Position numbers and translations under genes: made by a program
Shown here: piece after piece, positions 34,920-44,877 of the stretch
How the letters are laid out: each line of letters begins with the position of its first letter
How positions within the stretch are numbered: the first letter of the stretch is position 1
Notes under the pieces: model-generated
Database searches by the model: none
What the model was told of the DNA's origin: nothing
Seen by the model: only the letters and a program-made list of their open reading frames with translations
Assembly (NCBI RefSeq): GCF_022259695.1
Contig: NZ_CP092099.1
Coordinates: 62,001-126,000 of the forward strand
Length of the DNA stretch: 64,000 nucleotides
Source: Flaviramulus sp. BrNp1-15
GTDB taxonomy: Bacteria; Bacteroidota; Bacteroidia; Flavobacteriales; Flavobacteriaceae
Reading direction: 5' to 3'

Positions 34920-35894
34920 ATGAGTACTACAGTAAAAGTAACAGCCCAAGAGGTAAACAAATTAAGACAAGCAACGGGTGCAGGTATGATGGACTGCAAG
35001 AAAGCTTTAGTAGAAGCTGAAGGTGATTTTGATAAAGCTATTGAAGTGCTTCGTAAGAAAGGACAAAAAGTTGCTGAAAAAAGAGCTGACAGAGATTCAT
35101 CTGAAGGTGCAGCTGTTTCTAAAATTAATGCAGACCAAACTGCTGGTGTTGCCATTGTTTTAGGATGTGAAACTGACTTTGTTGGTAAAAACGAAAACTT
35201 CCTTGCTTTGGCTAACGATTTAGCAGATATCGCATTAAACCAAGATTCTAAAGAAGCGTTTTTAGCTGCTGATTTTGGAGGGATGACAGTTGCTGAGAAA
35301 TTAGTTGAGCAAACTGGTGTAATTGGTGAGAAATTAGATATTACTGCTTTTGAAAAATTAGAAGCACCTTACGTTGGTACTTACGTACATATTAACAAAA
35401 TTGCTGCTTTAGTTGGATTAACTGCTAAAGTTGATAATGCTGATGTTTTAGTAAAAGATGTTGCAATGCAAGTCGCTTCAATGGGAGCAACTACATTATC
35501 TTACAAAGATTTTGATCCTGCATTCGTTGCATCAGAAACTGAAGCTAGAATTGCAGTAATTGAAAAAGATAATATTGAATTAGGTCGTTTAGGGAAAACT
35601 CTTAAAAATGTACCTCAATATATATCTATGCAGCAATTAACTCCTGAAGTTATAGCTAAAGCTGAAGAAGCTGCTAAAGCTGAATTAAAAGCTGAAGGTA
35701 AACCAGAACAAATCTGGGACAGAATTTTACCAGGAAAAATTGAGCGTTTTATCTCTGATAACACAACTCTTGATCAAGAGCAATGTTTATTAGATCAAAA
35801 ATTCATTAAAGACGATAAAAAAACTGTAGCAGAATACGTTTCTTCTTATGGTGAAGTTGAAATCTCAGGATTTAAACGTGCAACAGTAGGTTAA
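34920..35894 (+). CDS. tsf: Translation elongation factor Ts
   Basis: This nucleotide exchange factor for EF-Tu has 324 residues. The N-terminal UBA-like domain has VNKLRQATGAGMMDCKKALVEAEGDFDKA, with the conserved core motif CETDFVGKNENF at about 83. The rest matches the two-subdomain core of EF-Ts, with AVIEKDNIELGRLGKTL and the C-terminal FERFI-like segment. It is somewhat longer than E. coli EF-Ts, as is usual in Bacteroidota. It is the last gene before a strong terminator. Confidence 0.97.
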   Translation: MSTTVKVTAQEVNKLRQATGAGMMDCKKALVEAEGDFDKAIEVLRKKGQKVAEKRADRDSSEGAAVSKINADQTAGVAIVLGCETDFVGKNENFLALANDLADIALNQDSKEAFLAADFGGMTVAEKLVEQTGVIGEKLDITAFEKLEAPYVGTYVHINKIAALVGLTAKVDNADVLVKDVAMQVASMGATTLSYKDFDPAFVASETEARIAVIEKDNIELGRLGKTLKNVPQYISMQQLTPEVIAKAEEAAKAELKAEGKPEQIWDRILPGKIERFISDNTTLDQEQCLLDQKFIKDDKKTVAEYVSSYGEVEISGFKRATVG

Positions 35895-35902
35895 AAACCT
35901 CC

Positions 35903-35967
35903 GTATTTCGCTTTTGCGAAATACAATATACTAAACCACTATTCTTAATTAGAATAGTGGTTTTTTT
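35903..35967 (+). terminator. Two hairpins ending the rpsB-tsf transcript
   Basis: The first hairpin is GTATTTCGC/GCGAAATAC (35903-35911 with 35916-35924, loop TTTT). The second is AACCACTATTCT/AGAATAGTGGTT (35934-35945 with 35951-35962) followed by TTTTT, a classical strong intrinsic terminator. Confidence 0.9.
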
Positions 35968-36015
35968 ATTCATAAAATCCTAATCCATATAAATTCAAAA
36001 ATTAAAAAAATTATG

Positions 36016-36023
36016 TAGCTTTG
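36016..36023 (+). promoter_or_regulatory. -7 promoter element of pyrH-frr
   Basis: TAGCTTTG matches TAnnTTTG and is identical to the boxes before polA and the lipoprotein gene at 13683. It lies 108 bp before the likely pyrH start, leaving a sizeable leader. Confidence 0.5.
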
Positions 36024-36131
36024 CTCAACCTCAGAAAAAAACTCATGAAATGAGCCAAATCAATTATTTTTGTCAAAAACTAATGTATGTTGGCGAATTA
36101 CATTAGGCCATTAAACAATAAAATTCTACTA

Positions 36132-36839
36132 ATGAAATATAAAAGAATACTTTTAAAACTATCTGGTGAAGCCTTAATGGGAGAACGCCAATATGGTATA
36201 GACCCAGAACGTTTAGCAGAATATGCTAAAGACATAAAAACCATAACAGACAAAGGTGTTGAAGTTGCTATAGTAATTGGTGGAGGTAATATTTTTAGAG
36301 GTGTTGCTGGTGCTAGTAATGGTATGGACCGAGTTCAGGGAGACCATATGGGCATGTTGGCTACTGTCATTAATGGTTTAGCTTTACAAAGTGCTCTTGA
36401 GGATGCTGGAATACCAACCAGATTGCAAACAGCTATAAAAATTAATGAGGTGGCAGAACCTTTTATAAGAAGAAAAGCCATGCGCCATTTAGAAAAAGGT
36501 AGAGTTGTTATTTTTGGTGGTGGAACAGGAAACCCTTATTTTACAACAGATTCTGCTGCGGTATTACGTGCCATAGAGATTGAAGCTGATGTTATTTTAA
36601 AAGGAACACGTGTTGATGGTATTTATAATACAGACCCAGAAAAAGATAAAAAAGCTGTAAAATTCAATAACATATCTTTTGATGATGTTTTACGCAAAGG
36701 ATTAAAAGTAATGGATACTACAGCATTTACTTTAAGTCAAGAAAATAATTTACCTATTATTGTTTTTGATATGAATAAAAAAGGTAATTTACTTAAAGTT
36801 GTTTCTGGCGAAAAAATAGGTACAGAGGTAAATATTTAA
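36132..36839 (+). CDS. pyrH: UMP kinase
   Basis: UMP kinase phosphorylates UMP to UDP in pyrimidine synthesis. I place the start at the ATG at 36132 ([18 protein letters not shown]), giving 235 residues. An ATG at 36087 is in frame but would add 15 residues that do not belong to the family. Motifs of the amino-acid-kinase fold are clear: [43 protein letters not shown] and [14 protein letters not shown]. It is followed by frr 56 bp downstream, a common pairing. Confidence 0.97.
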   Translation: MKYKRILLKLSGEALMGERQYGIDPERLAEYAKDIKTITDKGVEVAIVIGGGNIFRGVAGASNGMDRVQGDHMGMLATVINGLALQSALEDAGIPTRLQTAIKINEVAEPFIRRKAMRHLEKGRVVIFGGGTGNPYFTTDSAAVLRAIEIEADVILKGTRVDGIYNTDPEKDKKAVKFNNISFDDVLRKGLKVMDTTAFTLSQENNLPIIVFDMNKKGNLLKVVSGEKIGTEVNI

Positions 36840-36895
36840 AATTGGCTTAATTTTTGAAATCATTATATTGTAATTTGACTTAAAAGTTTAAAACA

Positions 36896-37453
36896 ATGAA
36901 CGAAGACATACAATTTATATTAGACACAGCTAAAGAAGCAATGGATAACGCCATTAAGCATCTGGAAAAACAATTTGTTAATATTAGAGCAGGAAAAGCA
37001 AGTCCTGCAATGCTTGGTAGTGTTATGGTAGACTACTATGGTACACAAACACCATTAAACCAAGTAGCCAATGTAAACACGCCAGATGGTAGAACAATTA
37101 CAGTACAACCTTGGGAAAAAAGCATGCTTCAAGAAATTGAGCGTGGTATTGCCTATGCAAACCTTGGCTTTAATCCAATGAATAATGGTGAAACCATTAT
37201 AATTAATGTGCCGCCTTTAACAGAAGAGCGCAGACGTGAGTTAGCTAAACAAGCTAAAGCAGAAACAGAAGATGCAAAAGTAAGTATAAGAACAGCACGT
37301 AAAGATGCTAATAATGACATCAAAAAACTAGACGACGTCTCTGAAGATTTAAAAGCTAATGCTGAAATTGATGTACAACAAATAACCGATAATCACGTTA
37401 AGAAAGTTGATGAACTTTTCGATAATAAAGAAAAGGAAATCATGACTGTATAA
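36896..37453 (+). CDS. frr: Ribosome recycling factor
   Basis: This factor splits post-termination ribosomes together with EF-G. It has 185 residues, the usual length. Conserved stretches are NIRAGKASPAMLGSVMVDYYGTQTPLNQVA, the PWEKSMLQEIERGI segment, and PPLTEERRRELAKQAK. It is the last gene of the pyrH-frr unit and is followed by an intrinsic terminator 4 bp after the stop. Confidence 0.98.
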   Translation: MNEDIQFILDTAKEAMDNAIKHLEKQFVNIRAGKASPAMLGSVMVDYYGTQTPLNQVANVNTPDGRTITVQPWEKSMLQEIERGIAYANLGFNPMNNGETIIINVPPLTEERRRELAKQAKAETEDAKVSIRTARKDANNDIKKLDDVSEDLKANAEIDVQQITDNHVKKVDELFDNKEKEIMTV

Positions 37454-37457
37454 ATTG

Positions 37458-37484
37458 AAAAGCGACATTGTAGTCGCTTTTTTA
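37458..37484 (+). terminator. Intrinsic terminator after frr
   Basis: AAAAGCGAC (37458-37466) pairs with GTCGCTTTT (37473-37481) over an ATTGTA loop, followed by more T residues. Confidence 0.9.
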
Positions 37485-37510
37485 ATAACTCTTTTGTTTT
37501 TGGTTGTTTA

Positions 37511-38785
37511 ATGTTAAAACACTTTGTTTTATTTCTTTTTATTATTTGTGCTAACCTAGCACAAGCACAATCATTCTCAGAAAAAAGAACCAAACCCGAA
37601 CAAGATTCTATAAAAAAAAGTGCGTTTTTAAAACAATTGGGTAATGGTTTCTTTCCTACAAAATATTTAAATTTCGATTTACGCTATTTAATAAAATACA
37701 ATCAATATGAAGGTGTAAGAACCGGACTTGGTGGTGTAACTAATGATGATTTCTCAGAAAAATATAGAATAAACAGTTATGTAGTTTATGGGTTTAGAGA
37801 CCATCGCTTTAAATACAGTATTGGTGGTGGATTTAGATTAGCAGAAAAAACTAATACATGGTTAAATCTAGCTTATACAGATGATTTACAAGAGACTGGA
37901 AGTACAAAATTTTTAACTGATAAGCGTTTTTTTCAGTTTTTTGAACCACGCTTGTTAAACATAGATTTATTTCACAAACACATAACAAAATCTATCGCTT
38001 TAGAGCATCAATTTTCCAACAAATTATTGTCTGAAACAGAATTAGCTGCTAGTAAAATTGAACCAACCTATGGTTATAATTTTAATATTGATGGTAATTC
38101 TTTTACAAATTTTGACATAAGCACAGCAAAAATAGCTTTACAATGGAATCCTTTTGATGTTTTTGAAGTCGATGAAAAAGAAGAATTAAAAAAAGTTAAA
38201 GATGGATATCCAAAATTCACACTTCAATACACAAAAAGTTTTAACGATGTTTTTAAAAGTGATTTTAATTTTTCAAAATTAGATTTTAGAACCATATACA
38301 AAATTGGGAATGAAGATGATGCTTTTTCTGAAATAACCTTAGTTTCTGGTATAGCAAATGGCCACACGCCTTTAACGCACATGTATCATGCTTACCCTAA
38401 TAATATTACCAAAGAAACTATTTTACAAAGGTTTTCTGTTGCTGGATTAAACAGTTTTGAAACCATGTATTTTAATGAATTTTTTTCAGATAAATTTGCA
38501 ACATTTCAGTTAAAACACTTTATAAAACCTTTTAATATATCAAAGCGTTACAAGCCTCAACTTGTATTAATTACACGCTATGCTATTGGTGATATGAAAA
38601 ATCCCGAAAGACATCAAAACATATCTTTTGGCTCGTTAAAAAAAGGGTATTCAGAATCTGGTTTTGAAATTAATAAACTACTTTTTGGCTTTGGATTTAG
38701 CTTTACATATCGTTATGGCGGATATCACTTACCAGAATTTAGTGATAATGTTGCGTTTAAGTTTACATTTAACGTCTCATTATGA
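37511..38785 (+). CDS. Outer-membrane beta-barrel protein (DUF5686-like barrel region)
   Basis: This is a 424-residue exported protein with a signal peptide (cleavage likely after AQAQ, about residue 19-21). The rest alternates hydrophobic and polar residues in many beta strands and ends in an aromatic/aliphatic strand (FKFTFNVSL), as in outer-membrane barrels. The pattern FPTKYLNFDLRYLIKYNQYEGVRTGLGG and the GYSESGFEINKLL, FGFSFTYRYGGY stretches resemble the C-terminal barrel part of Bacteroidota DUF5686 proteins, without their N-terminal carboxypeptidase-like domain. It stands between the frr terminator and an exporter gene. Function unknown; the barrel prediction is solid, the family link moderate. 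Confidence 0.7.
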   Translation: MLKHFVLFLFIICANLAQAQSFSEKRTKPEQDSIKKSAFLKQLGNGFFPTKYLNFDLRYLIKYNQYEGVRTGLGGVTNDDFSEKYRINSYVVYGFRDHRFKYSIGGGFRLAEKTNTWLNLAYTDDLQETGSTKFLTDKRFFQFFEPRLLNIDLFHKHITKSIALEHQFSNKLLSETELAASKIEPTYGYNFNIDGNSFTNFDISTAKIALQWNPFDVFEVDEKEELKKVKDGYPKFTLQYTKSFNDVFKSDFNFSKLDFRTIYKIGNEDDAFSEITLVSGIANGHTPLTHMYHAYPNNITKETILQRFSVAGLNSFETMYFNEFFSDKFATFQLKHFIKPFNISKRYKPQLVLITRYAIGDMKNPERHQNISFGSLKKGYSESGFEINKLLFGFGFSFTYRYGGYHLPEFSDNVAFKFTFNVSL

Positions 38786-38805
38786 TGTAATATGCTTGTT
38801 TTTTC

Positions 38806-38813
38806 TACCTTTG
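38806..38813 (+). promoter_or_regulatory. -7 promoter element of the MMPL exporter gene
   Basis: TACCTTTG matches TAnnTTTG, 19 bp before the ATG at 38833. No clear -33 TTG is seen. Confidence 0.5.
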
Positions 38814-38832
38814 CGCATCTTTAAATTAAAGC

Positions 38833-41220
38833 ATGTTTAAACTTTTCACAAACGACTTTTGGGATGTAACCGCAAGATTGATTTTAAGAAATAAGATCAT
38901 AATTATTGTTGGTATAGTCTTAGTAACCCTTTTCTTTAGTAGACAATGGGACAACATGCGTTTTACTTATACCGAAGCCAATTTATTGCCAGACGATCAT
39001 GCAGTAAACATAACTTATAATAATTTTTTAAAGAAATTTGGAGAAGAAGGCAACCTTATCGTTTTTGGTGTAAAAGATAGCTCGCTATTTACAGTTGAAA
39101 AAATAAATGCTTGGAACAAACTTTCTCAAGACTTTAAAAAAGATAAGGCTGTTGAAACTGTAATTTCGATTAAGGATCTTCAAAAGCTTATAAAAGATAC
39201 CGAAAATGAAAAATTTAAGTTAGAACCTTTCATTAAAGATTCAATTTCGTCGTTATCTCAAATTGAAAAATTACAAAATGAGCTTTTTAAACAATATCCG
39301 TTTTATGATAATTTCTTATTTAATAAAGAAACAAAAACTATCAGAACTGCTATTTACTTAAAAAAGGACATTGTAAACACGTCTGCTAGAAAAGACTTTG
39401 TAATTAATACGCTAATACCAAGTATTGAGGCATTTGAAACTAAAAACAATTTAGATGTTAGAGTGTCTGGTATGCCGTATATAAGAACACTTAATTCGCA
39501 AAATATAGTTGATGAAATTCGTCTTTTTATTCTTGCTGCATTACTAGTAACATCTATTATTTTCTTTTTCTTTTTTAGGTCTTTTAGAGCCACTTTTATT
39601 TCATTAATAGTGGTTTGCATTGGTGTTATGTGGACCTTAGGAATCATTGGTTTGTTAAATTATGAAATCACGGTTTTAACAGCCCTTATTCCGCCACTCA
39701 TTATTGTTATTGGTATTCCTAACTGTATATTTTTAATTAACAAATACCAACACGAAGTTAAGTTACATGGTAATAAAGTAAAATCGTTACAACGTGTTAT
39801 TACTAAAATTGGTAATGCCACTTTAATGACCAATGTAACAACTGCTTCTGGTTTTGCCACTTTTATTTTAACCGAAAGTAAACTTTTAAAAGAATTTGGT
39901 GTGGTAGCCTCGTTAAGTATTTTGGCAATTTTTATTTTGTGTTTACTTATAATACCTATTATCTACACCTTTTTACCTTATCCTAAAGACCGTCATTTAG
40001 AGCATTTAAATAAACGTTGGATTGGTGGTTTTGTTGATTGGATGGAACACATGGTAAAGCAAAAACGTATTGCCATATATGCAACTTCTGTAGTATTACT
40101 TATTGTTAGCATTATAGGAATTTATCAAATAAAAATATCTGGAAGTTTAATTGAAGATATGCCTCAAGAATCTGGTTTTGTAAACGATATTCGATTCTTT
40201 GAAGATGAATTTAATGGCATAATGCCTTTAGAAATTATGGTAGACACCAAACGTAAAAAAGGTGTTATGAAACTTTCTACGCTTAAACGTATGGAAGAAC
40301 TGGAAGATTTAATTGTTGAAACTCCAGAATTATCAAAACCTGTTTCCGTTGTTGGGTTAGTTAAATATTCTAAACAAGCTTATTACAACGGTAATCCAAA
40401 ATTTTATCAATTACCTACCTCTCAAGAAAATAGCTTCATTTTATCTTATGCTAAAAATTCTTCTTCTAATATCGATTTACTTAAAAACTTTGTAGACAGT
40501 ACAGGACAATATGCTCGTATAACTACGTTTATGAAGGATATTGGAACTGATAAAATGGAACGTATTGAAGAAAATATTCAAACTAAAATAGACAAAGTTT
40601 TCCCTGAAGATCGATACGATGTTACTATGACTGGTAAAGCTTTAGTATTCCAAAAAGGAACTAAATATCTTGTTAAAAATTTAGCCATTTCATTATCATT
40701 AGCCATATTTTTAATTGCTCTTTTTATGGCATATTTATTTAGGTCTGGACGTATGATTATTGTATCGCTTATTCCAAACTTATTACCGCTCTTAGTTACG
40801 GCTGGTTTAATGGGTTATTTAGGTGTACCTATCAAACCATCAACAATATTAGTATTTAGTATAGCTTTTGGTATTTCGGTTGATGATACTATTCACTTTT
40901 TAGCAAAATATAGACAGGAATTACAAGCTAATCACTGGAAAATTAAAACATCTGTTTACGGTGCGCTTCGTGAAACCGGAGTAAGTATGTTTTACACATC
41001 TATAGTTTTATTTTTTGGTTTTTCAGTATTTACCATTTCTAGTTTTGGTGGTACAGTAGCATTAGGTGCTTTAGTTTCTGCTACATTATTGTTTGCAATG
41101 CTATCAAACTTATTATTATTACCATCTTTATTACTGTCTTTAGAACGCAGTATTGCTAATAAACAAGTACTTAGAGAACCATCAATAAATATTATTCCAG
41201 AAGAAGACGAAGAAGAATAA
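38833..41220 (+). CDS. RND/MMPL-family exporter
   Basis: This inner-membrane transporter has 795 residues. It shows the duplicated RND layout: one helix near residue 22-40, a large periplasmic loop (about 45-230), a block of five to six helices (about 230-385), another single helix near 415-435, a second loop (about 440-610), and a last block (about 620-780). The second block has FGISVDDTIHFLAKYRQE, typical of the MMPL/HpnN-like group. The C-terminus is acidic (EEDEEE). Such proteins move lipids or hydrophobic compounds. No membrane-fusion partner is adjacent, which fits this single-component subgroup. Substrate unknown. Confidence 0.9.
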   Translation: MFKLFTNDFWDVTARLILRNKIIIIVGIVLVTLFFSRQWDNMRFTYTEANLLPDDHAVNITYNNFLKKFGEEGNLIVFGVKDSSLFTVEKINAWNKLSQDFKKDKAVETVISIKDLQKLIKDTENEKFKLEPFIKDSISSLSQIEKLQNELFKQYPFYDNFLFNKETKTIRTAIYLKKDIVNTSARKDFVINTLIPSIEAFETKNNLDVRVSGMPYIRTLNSQNIVDEIRLFILAALLVTSIIFFFFFRSFRATFISLIVVCIGVMWTLGIIGLLNYEITVLTALIPPLIIVIGIPNCIFLINKYQHEVKLHGNKVKSLQRVITKIGNATLMTNVTTASGFATFILTESKLLKEFGVVASLSILAIFILCLLIIPIIYTFLPYPKDRHLEHLNKRWIGGFVDWMEHMVKQKRIAIYATSVVLLIVSIIGIYQIKISGSLIEDMPQESGFVNDIRFFEDEFNGIMPLEIMVDTKRKKGVMKLSTLKRMEELEDLIVETPELSKPVSVVGLVKYSKQAYYNGNPKFYQLPTSQENSFILSYAKNSSSNIDLLKNFVDSTGQYARITTFMKDIGTDKMERIEENIQTKIDKVFPEDRYDVTMTGKALVFQKGTKYLVKNLAISLSLAIFLIALFMAYLFRSGRMIIVSLIPNLLPLLVTAGLMGYLGVPIKPSTILVFSIAFGISVDDTIHFLAKYRQELQANHWKIKTSVYGALRETGVSMFYTSIVLFFGFSVFTISSFGGTVALGALVSATLLFAMLSNLLLLPSLLLSLERSIANKQVLREPSINIIPEEDEEE

Positions 41221-41301
41221 TTTTCAACATACTTTTTTAAATATTCAAAAGATGGAAAGCCGATACGCTTTTTTTATCTTTACACTATAAATTTTATACA
41301 C

Positions 41302-42735
41302 ATGCAATTAAAAACTGTATCAGAATTACTATCGCAAGATATTGTTATACCAGAAGTAGAAATTAAAGGTTGGGTAAGAACGTTTAGAGCCAATCGTTTT
41401 ATAGCTTTAAACGATGGTTCAACTATAAATAATATACAATGCGTTGTTGATTTTGAAAACTTTGATGAAGCACTTTTAAAACGAATTACAACTGGTGCTG
41501 CTATTCATATAAAAGGAGAATTGGTAGAAAGCCAAGGTAAAGGCCAAAAGGTAGAAATTAAAGTTAGTGAATTATTCATATTAGGAGATTCAGATCCTGA
41601 AACCTTCCCAATTCAACCTAAAAAACATTCTTTTGAATTTTTAAGAGAAAATGCACATTTACGCACACGTACAAATACATTTAGTGCGGTAATGCGTTTA
41701 CGTTCTGCCTTATCATTCGCTATTCACAAATACTTTAATGATAATGGTTTTTATTATATGCATGCGCCTATTATAACAGGAAGTGATGCAGAAGGTGCTG
41801 GCGAAATGTTTCAAGTAACTAGTCTTGATGTTAATAATTTACCTAAAGATGATAATGGCAAAGTAGATTACTCTAAAGATTTCTTCGGAAAAGAAACTAA
41901 CCTAACTGTCTCTGGTCAATTAGAAGCCGAAACCTATGCTATGTCGTTGGGGAAGGTTTATACTTTTGGACCTACATTTAGAGCTGAAAACTCTAATACC
42001 TCACGCCATTTAGCAGAATTCTGGATGATAGAACCAGAAGTAGCTTTTATGGATTTAGCTGGTAATATGGACTTAGCTGAAGATTTTATGAAATCGGTTA
42101 TTTCATATGTACTTGAAAACAATCGTGAAGATTTAGAATTTTTAGATAAACGTTTACAAGACGAAGACAAAACTAAACCTCAGGCCGAAAGAAGCGATAT
42201 GAGTTTAATTGAAAAATTAAACTTTGTTACAGACAACCATTTTAAACGAGTTAGTTATACCGAAGCTATAGATATTTTACGTAATTGTAAACCTAATAAA
42301 AAGAAGAAATTCAAATATTTAATTAACGATTGGGGTACCGATTTACAAAGTGAACATGAGCGCTTTTTAGTTGAAAAACATTTTAAATGTCCTGTTATAT
42401 TATTTGATTATCCTGCTAATATAAAAGCGTTTTATATGCGCTTAAACGACGATGGCAAAACCGTACGCGCCATGGATATCTTATTTCCTGGTATTGGCGA
42501 AATTGTTGGTGGAGCACAACGTGAAGAACGTTTAGAGGTTCTAAAACAAAAAATGGCTGCCATTAATATTCCAGAAGAAGAACTTTGGTGGTATTTAGAT
42601 TTGCGTAAATATGGTACCGCAGTTCACTCTGGTTTTGGTTTAGGTTTTGAGCGTTTAGTTATGTTTGCCACTGGTATGAGTAATATTAGAGATGTTATTC
42701 CTTATCCAAGAACACCGCAAAATGCAGAATTTTAA
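41302..42735 (+). CDS. asnS: Asparaginyl-tRNA synthetase
   Basis: This class IIb synthetase charges tRNA-Asn with asparagine. It has 477 residues. The N-terminal OB-fold anticodon-binding domain (about 1-110) contains [20 protein letters not shown]. The catalytic domain shows the [15 protein letters not shown] segment, [28 protein letters not shown] (motif 2) and [16 protein letters not shown] (motif 3). The presence of AsnRS implies direct Asn-tRNA formation. It lies 81 bp after the exporter gene and is followed by a separate promoter for rpoN. Confidence 0.97.
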   Translation: MQLKTVSELLSQDIVIPEVEIKGWVRTFRANRFIALNDGSTINNIQCVVDFENFDEALLKRITTGAAIHIKGELVESQGKGQKVEIKVSELFILGDSDPETFPIQPKKHSFEFLRENAHLRTRTNTFSAVMRLRSALSFAIHKYFNDNGFYYMHAPIITGSDAEGAGEMFQVTSLDVNNLPKDDNGKVDYSKDFFGKETNLTVSGQLEAETYAMSLGKVYTFGPTFRAENSNTSRHLAEFWMIEPEVAFMDLAGNMDLAEDFMKSVISYVLENNREDLEFLDKRLQDEDKTKPQAERSDMSLIEKLNFVTDNHFKRVSYTEAIDILRNCKPNKKKKFKYLINDWGTDLQSEHERFLVEKHFKCPVILFDYPANIKAFYMRLNDDGKTVRAMDILFPGIGEIVGGAQREERLEVLKQKMAAINIPEEELWWYLDLRKYGTAVHSGFGLGFERLVMFATGMSNIRDVIPYPRTPQNAEF

Positions 42736-42759
42736 TATTATTTCAAATTTGGTATAACT

Positions 42760-42789
42760 TTGGTAAGATAATTCCTTTTTTTATATTTG
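42760..42789 (+). promoter_or_regulatory. Bacteroidota-type promoter of rpoN
   Basis: TTG (42760-42762), a 19-bp spacer and TATATTTG (42782-42789) match the consensus exactly. It lies 22 bp before the rpoN ATG, and its geometry is the same as that of the rplM promoter. Confidence 0.8.
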
Positions 42790-42811
42790 AGTAACCACCT
42801 TAAATCGAAAC

Positions 42812-44272
42812 ATGCTTAAACAACATTTACAATTTAAATTATCGCAAAAACTGTCGCCGCAGCAAATTCAATTAATGAAATTGATACAACTGCCTACACA
42901 AGCTTTCGAGCAACGTTTAAAGCAAGAGTTAGAAGAAAACCCTGCGCTTGAAGGTGGTAAAGAATCCAATGAAAATGATTTAGATTCAGACTTTGATAAT
43001 TCTGCAGATGAATTTAATGATAGTGAAACCATTGGGAGTGATGAAATAAATGTTGATGAGTATTTAAGTGATGATGAAATTCCAGATTACCGCACGCAAG
43101 CCAATAACTATAGTAGTGATGATGAAGAAAAAACTATGCCTTATGCAGCAGGTACATCGTTCACTCAGCATTTAATAAACCAATTAAATACCTACAGATT
43201 AAACGATGAAGAGCGAGAAATTGCTGAATTTTTAGTTGGTAGTGTAGATGAAAGCGGATACATACGTAGAGAGTTAGGTGATATTATGGACGATTTGGCT
43301 TTTACCCAAAACGTTTATACAACAGAGGAAAATATAGAAAAAGTTCTTAGAATTGTTCACCAATTAGATCCTGCTGGTGTTGGTGCAAGAAACTTACAAG
43401 AGTGTTTAAGTATTCAATTACATAGAAAAGATAAAACTCAAGATACAGAATTAGCTATTAACATTATTGATAATGCCTTTGATCAGTTTACAAAGAAGCA
43501 TTACAAAAAATTACTTCAAAAATTCGATATCTCAGAAACTCAGCTAAAAGATGCAATTCACGAAATTGAGCATTTAAACCCAAAACCAGGTGGTTCTTAT
43601 GCAGGAAATAATAGAATTGTAGAACATGTTGTTCCAGATTTTGCTATTAAAATTGTTGATGGTGAATTAGAATTGACTCTTAACGGTAGAAATGCTCCAG
43701 AGCTTCATGTTTCCAGAGAGTATAATAACATGCTTAAAGGCTACAAGGATTCTAAGGACAAATCGAAATCACAAAAAGATGCTGTCATCTTCATCAAGCA
43801 AAAATTAGATGCTGCAAAATGGTTTATAGAAGCTATTAAACAGCGTCAACAAACGTTATTCGTTACTATGAGTGCTATCATGCATTATCAAAAAGAATAT
43901 TTTTTAACTGGTGATGAACGTAACTTGAAGCCTATGATTTTAAAGGATATTGCAGATGAAATAAACATGGACGTTTCAACAGTATCTAGAGTTGCAAATA
44001 GTAAATATGTTGATACACCTTATGGTACCAAATTGATAAAAGAATTCTTTTCAGAATCGATGAAAAATGACCAAGGAGAAGATGTTTCAACTAGAGAAAT
44101 AAAGAAAATTTTAGAAACTGTTATTGAAGAAGAAAACAAGAAAAAACCTTTAACAGACGAAACATTAGCTTCTATTTTAAAAGAAAAAGGCTATCCTATT
44201 GCCAGACGTACTGTGGCAAAATATAGGGAGCAGTTAGATATTCCTGTTGCCAGATTGCGTAAAAAAATATAA
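42812..44272 (+). CDS. rpoN: RNA polymerase sigma-54 factor
   Basis: This alternative sigma factor is used with enhancer-binding activators. It has 486 residues. Region I is glutamine rich (LKQHLQFKLSQKLSPQQIQLMKLIQLP) and ends in LEENPAL. Region II is acidic (about 45-110). The core-binding domain follows (about 120-310), then the DNA-binding domain with a helix-turn-helix (DIADEINMDVSTVSRVANSKYV) and the RpoN box near the end (ARRTVAKYREQL). Its stop overlaps the ATG of the next gene by one base. No sigma-54 activator is encoded in the window. Confidence 0.97.
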   Translation: MLKQHLQFKLSQKLSPQQIQLMKLIQLPTQAFEQRLKQELEENPALEGGKESNENDLDSDFDNSADEFNDSETIGSDEINVDEYLSDDEIPDYRTQANNYSSDDEEKTMPYAAGTSFTQHLINQLNTYRLNDEEREIAEFLVGSVDESGYIRRELGDIMDDLAFTQNVYTTEENIEKVLRIVHQLDPAGVGARNLQECLSIQLHRKDKTQDTELAINIIDNAFDQFTKKHYKKLLQKFDISETQLKDAIHEIEHLNPKPGGSYAGNNRIVEHVVPDFAIKIVDGELELTLNGRNAPELHVSREYNNMLKGYKDSKDKSKSQKDAVIFIKQKLDAAKWFIEAIKQRQQTLFVTMSAIMHYQKEYFLTGDERNLKPMILKDIADEINMDVSTVSRVANSKYVDTPYGTKLIKEFFSESMKNDQGEDVSTREIKKILETVIEEENKKKPLTDETLASILKEKGYPIARRTVAKYREQLDIPVARLRKKI

Positions 44273-44877
44273 TGGATAAGCTACTAAAAAGTATCTCGTA
44301 TATTTTTCACCCTTTAATAATGCCACTTTTAGGTGTTATTTTCTATTTTTCAAAATCACCTCGCTTTATCCCCAGAGAAGTTATACAAGCAAAATTAGTA
44401 TCGCTTTCTATACTAACTATTATACTTCCAATTCTATTATTTTATTTATTAAGAACACTAGGCAAAGTAAAATCTATTAACCTAGAAAGTACAGAAGAAC
44501 GAATATATCCTTTAATACTTAATAGTATTATAATTATTTTGGTGTTAAAACGTATTGCAACGCCATCGCAGGTTATTGAACTTTATTTTTTCTTTTTAGG
44601 AATTCTTATTTCTAATTTAACGTGCTTATTACTTGCATTCTTGAAGTTTAAAGCAAGTATACACATGATTGGTATATCTGGTATCTTTATGTTTTTTGTA
44701 GCATTAAGCATTCACTTTAGTATAAATATAAATGGAACGCTGGCTTTAATGGTAATTATAATTGGTGCCATAGCAACTTCTAGGTTACACATGAATGCAC
44801 ATACTTATATAGAACTTATTCTAGGTTTTTTTATTGGAATGATACCGCAATTAATTCTAGTTAATTATTGGCTATAG
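44272..44877 (+). CDS. PAP2-like integral membrane protein
   Basis: This is a 201-residue membrane protein with about six helices. Near the C-terminus, KASIHMIGISG and ASRLHMNAHTYIELILGFFIG sit where PAP2 phosphatases have PSGH and SRxxxxxH motifs, so it resembles a divergent type-2 phosphatidic acid phosphatase. The first motif (K-x5-RP) is not obvious. A lipid phosphatase role is thus possible but unproven. It is coupled to rpoN through a one-base overlap, and its last six bases overlap the convergent barrel gene. Confidence 0.75.
   Translation: MDKLLKSISYIFHPLIMPLLGVIFYFSKSPRFIPREVIQAKLVSLSILTIILPILLFYLLRTLGKVKSINLESTEERIYPLILNSIIIILVLKRIATPSQVIELYFFFLGILISNLTCLLLAFLKFKASIHMIGISGIFMFFVALSIHFSININGTLALMVIIIGAIATSRLHMNAHTYIELILGFFIGMIPQLILVNYWL

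Noticed and set aside
35903-35924. GTATTTCGC/GCGAAATAC hairpin as a small RNA gene
   Set aside because: It lies directly after tsf and before a terminator, so it is simply part of the transcript end.
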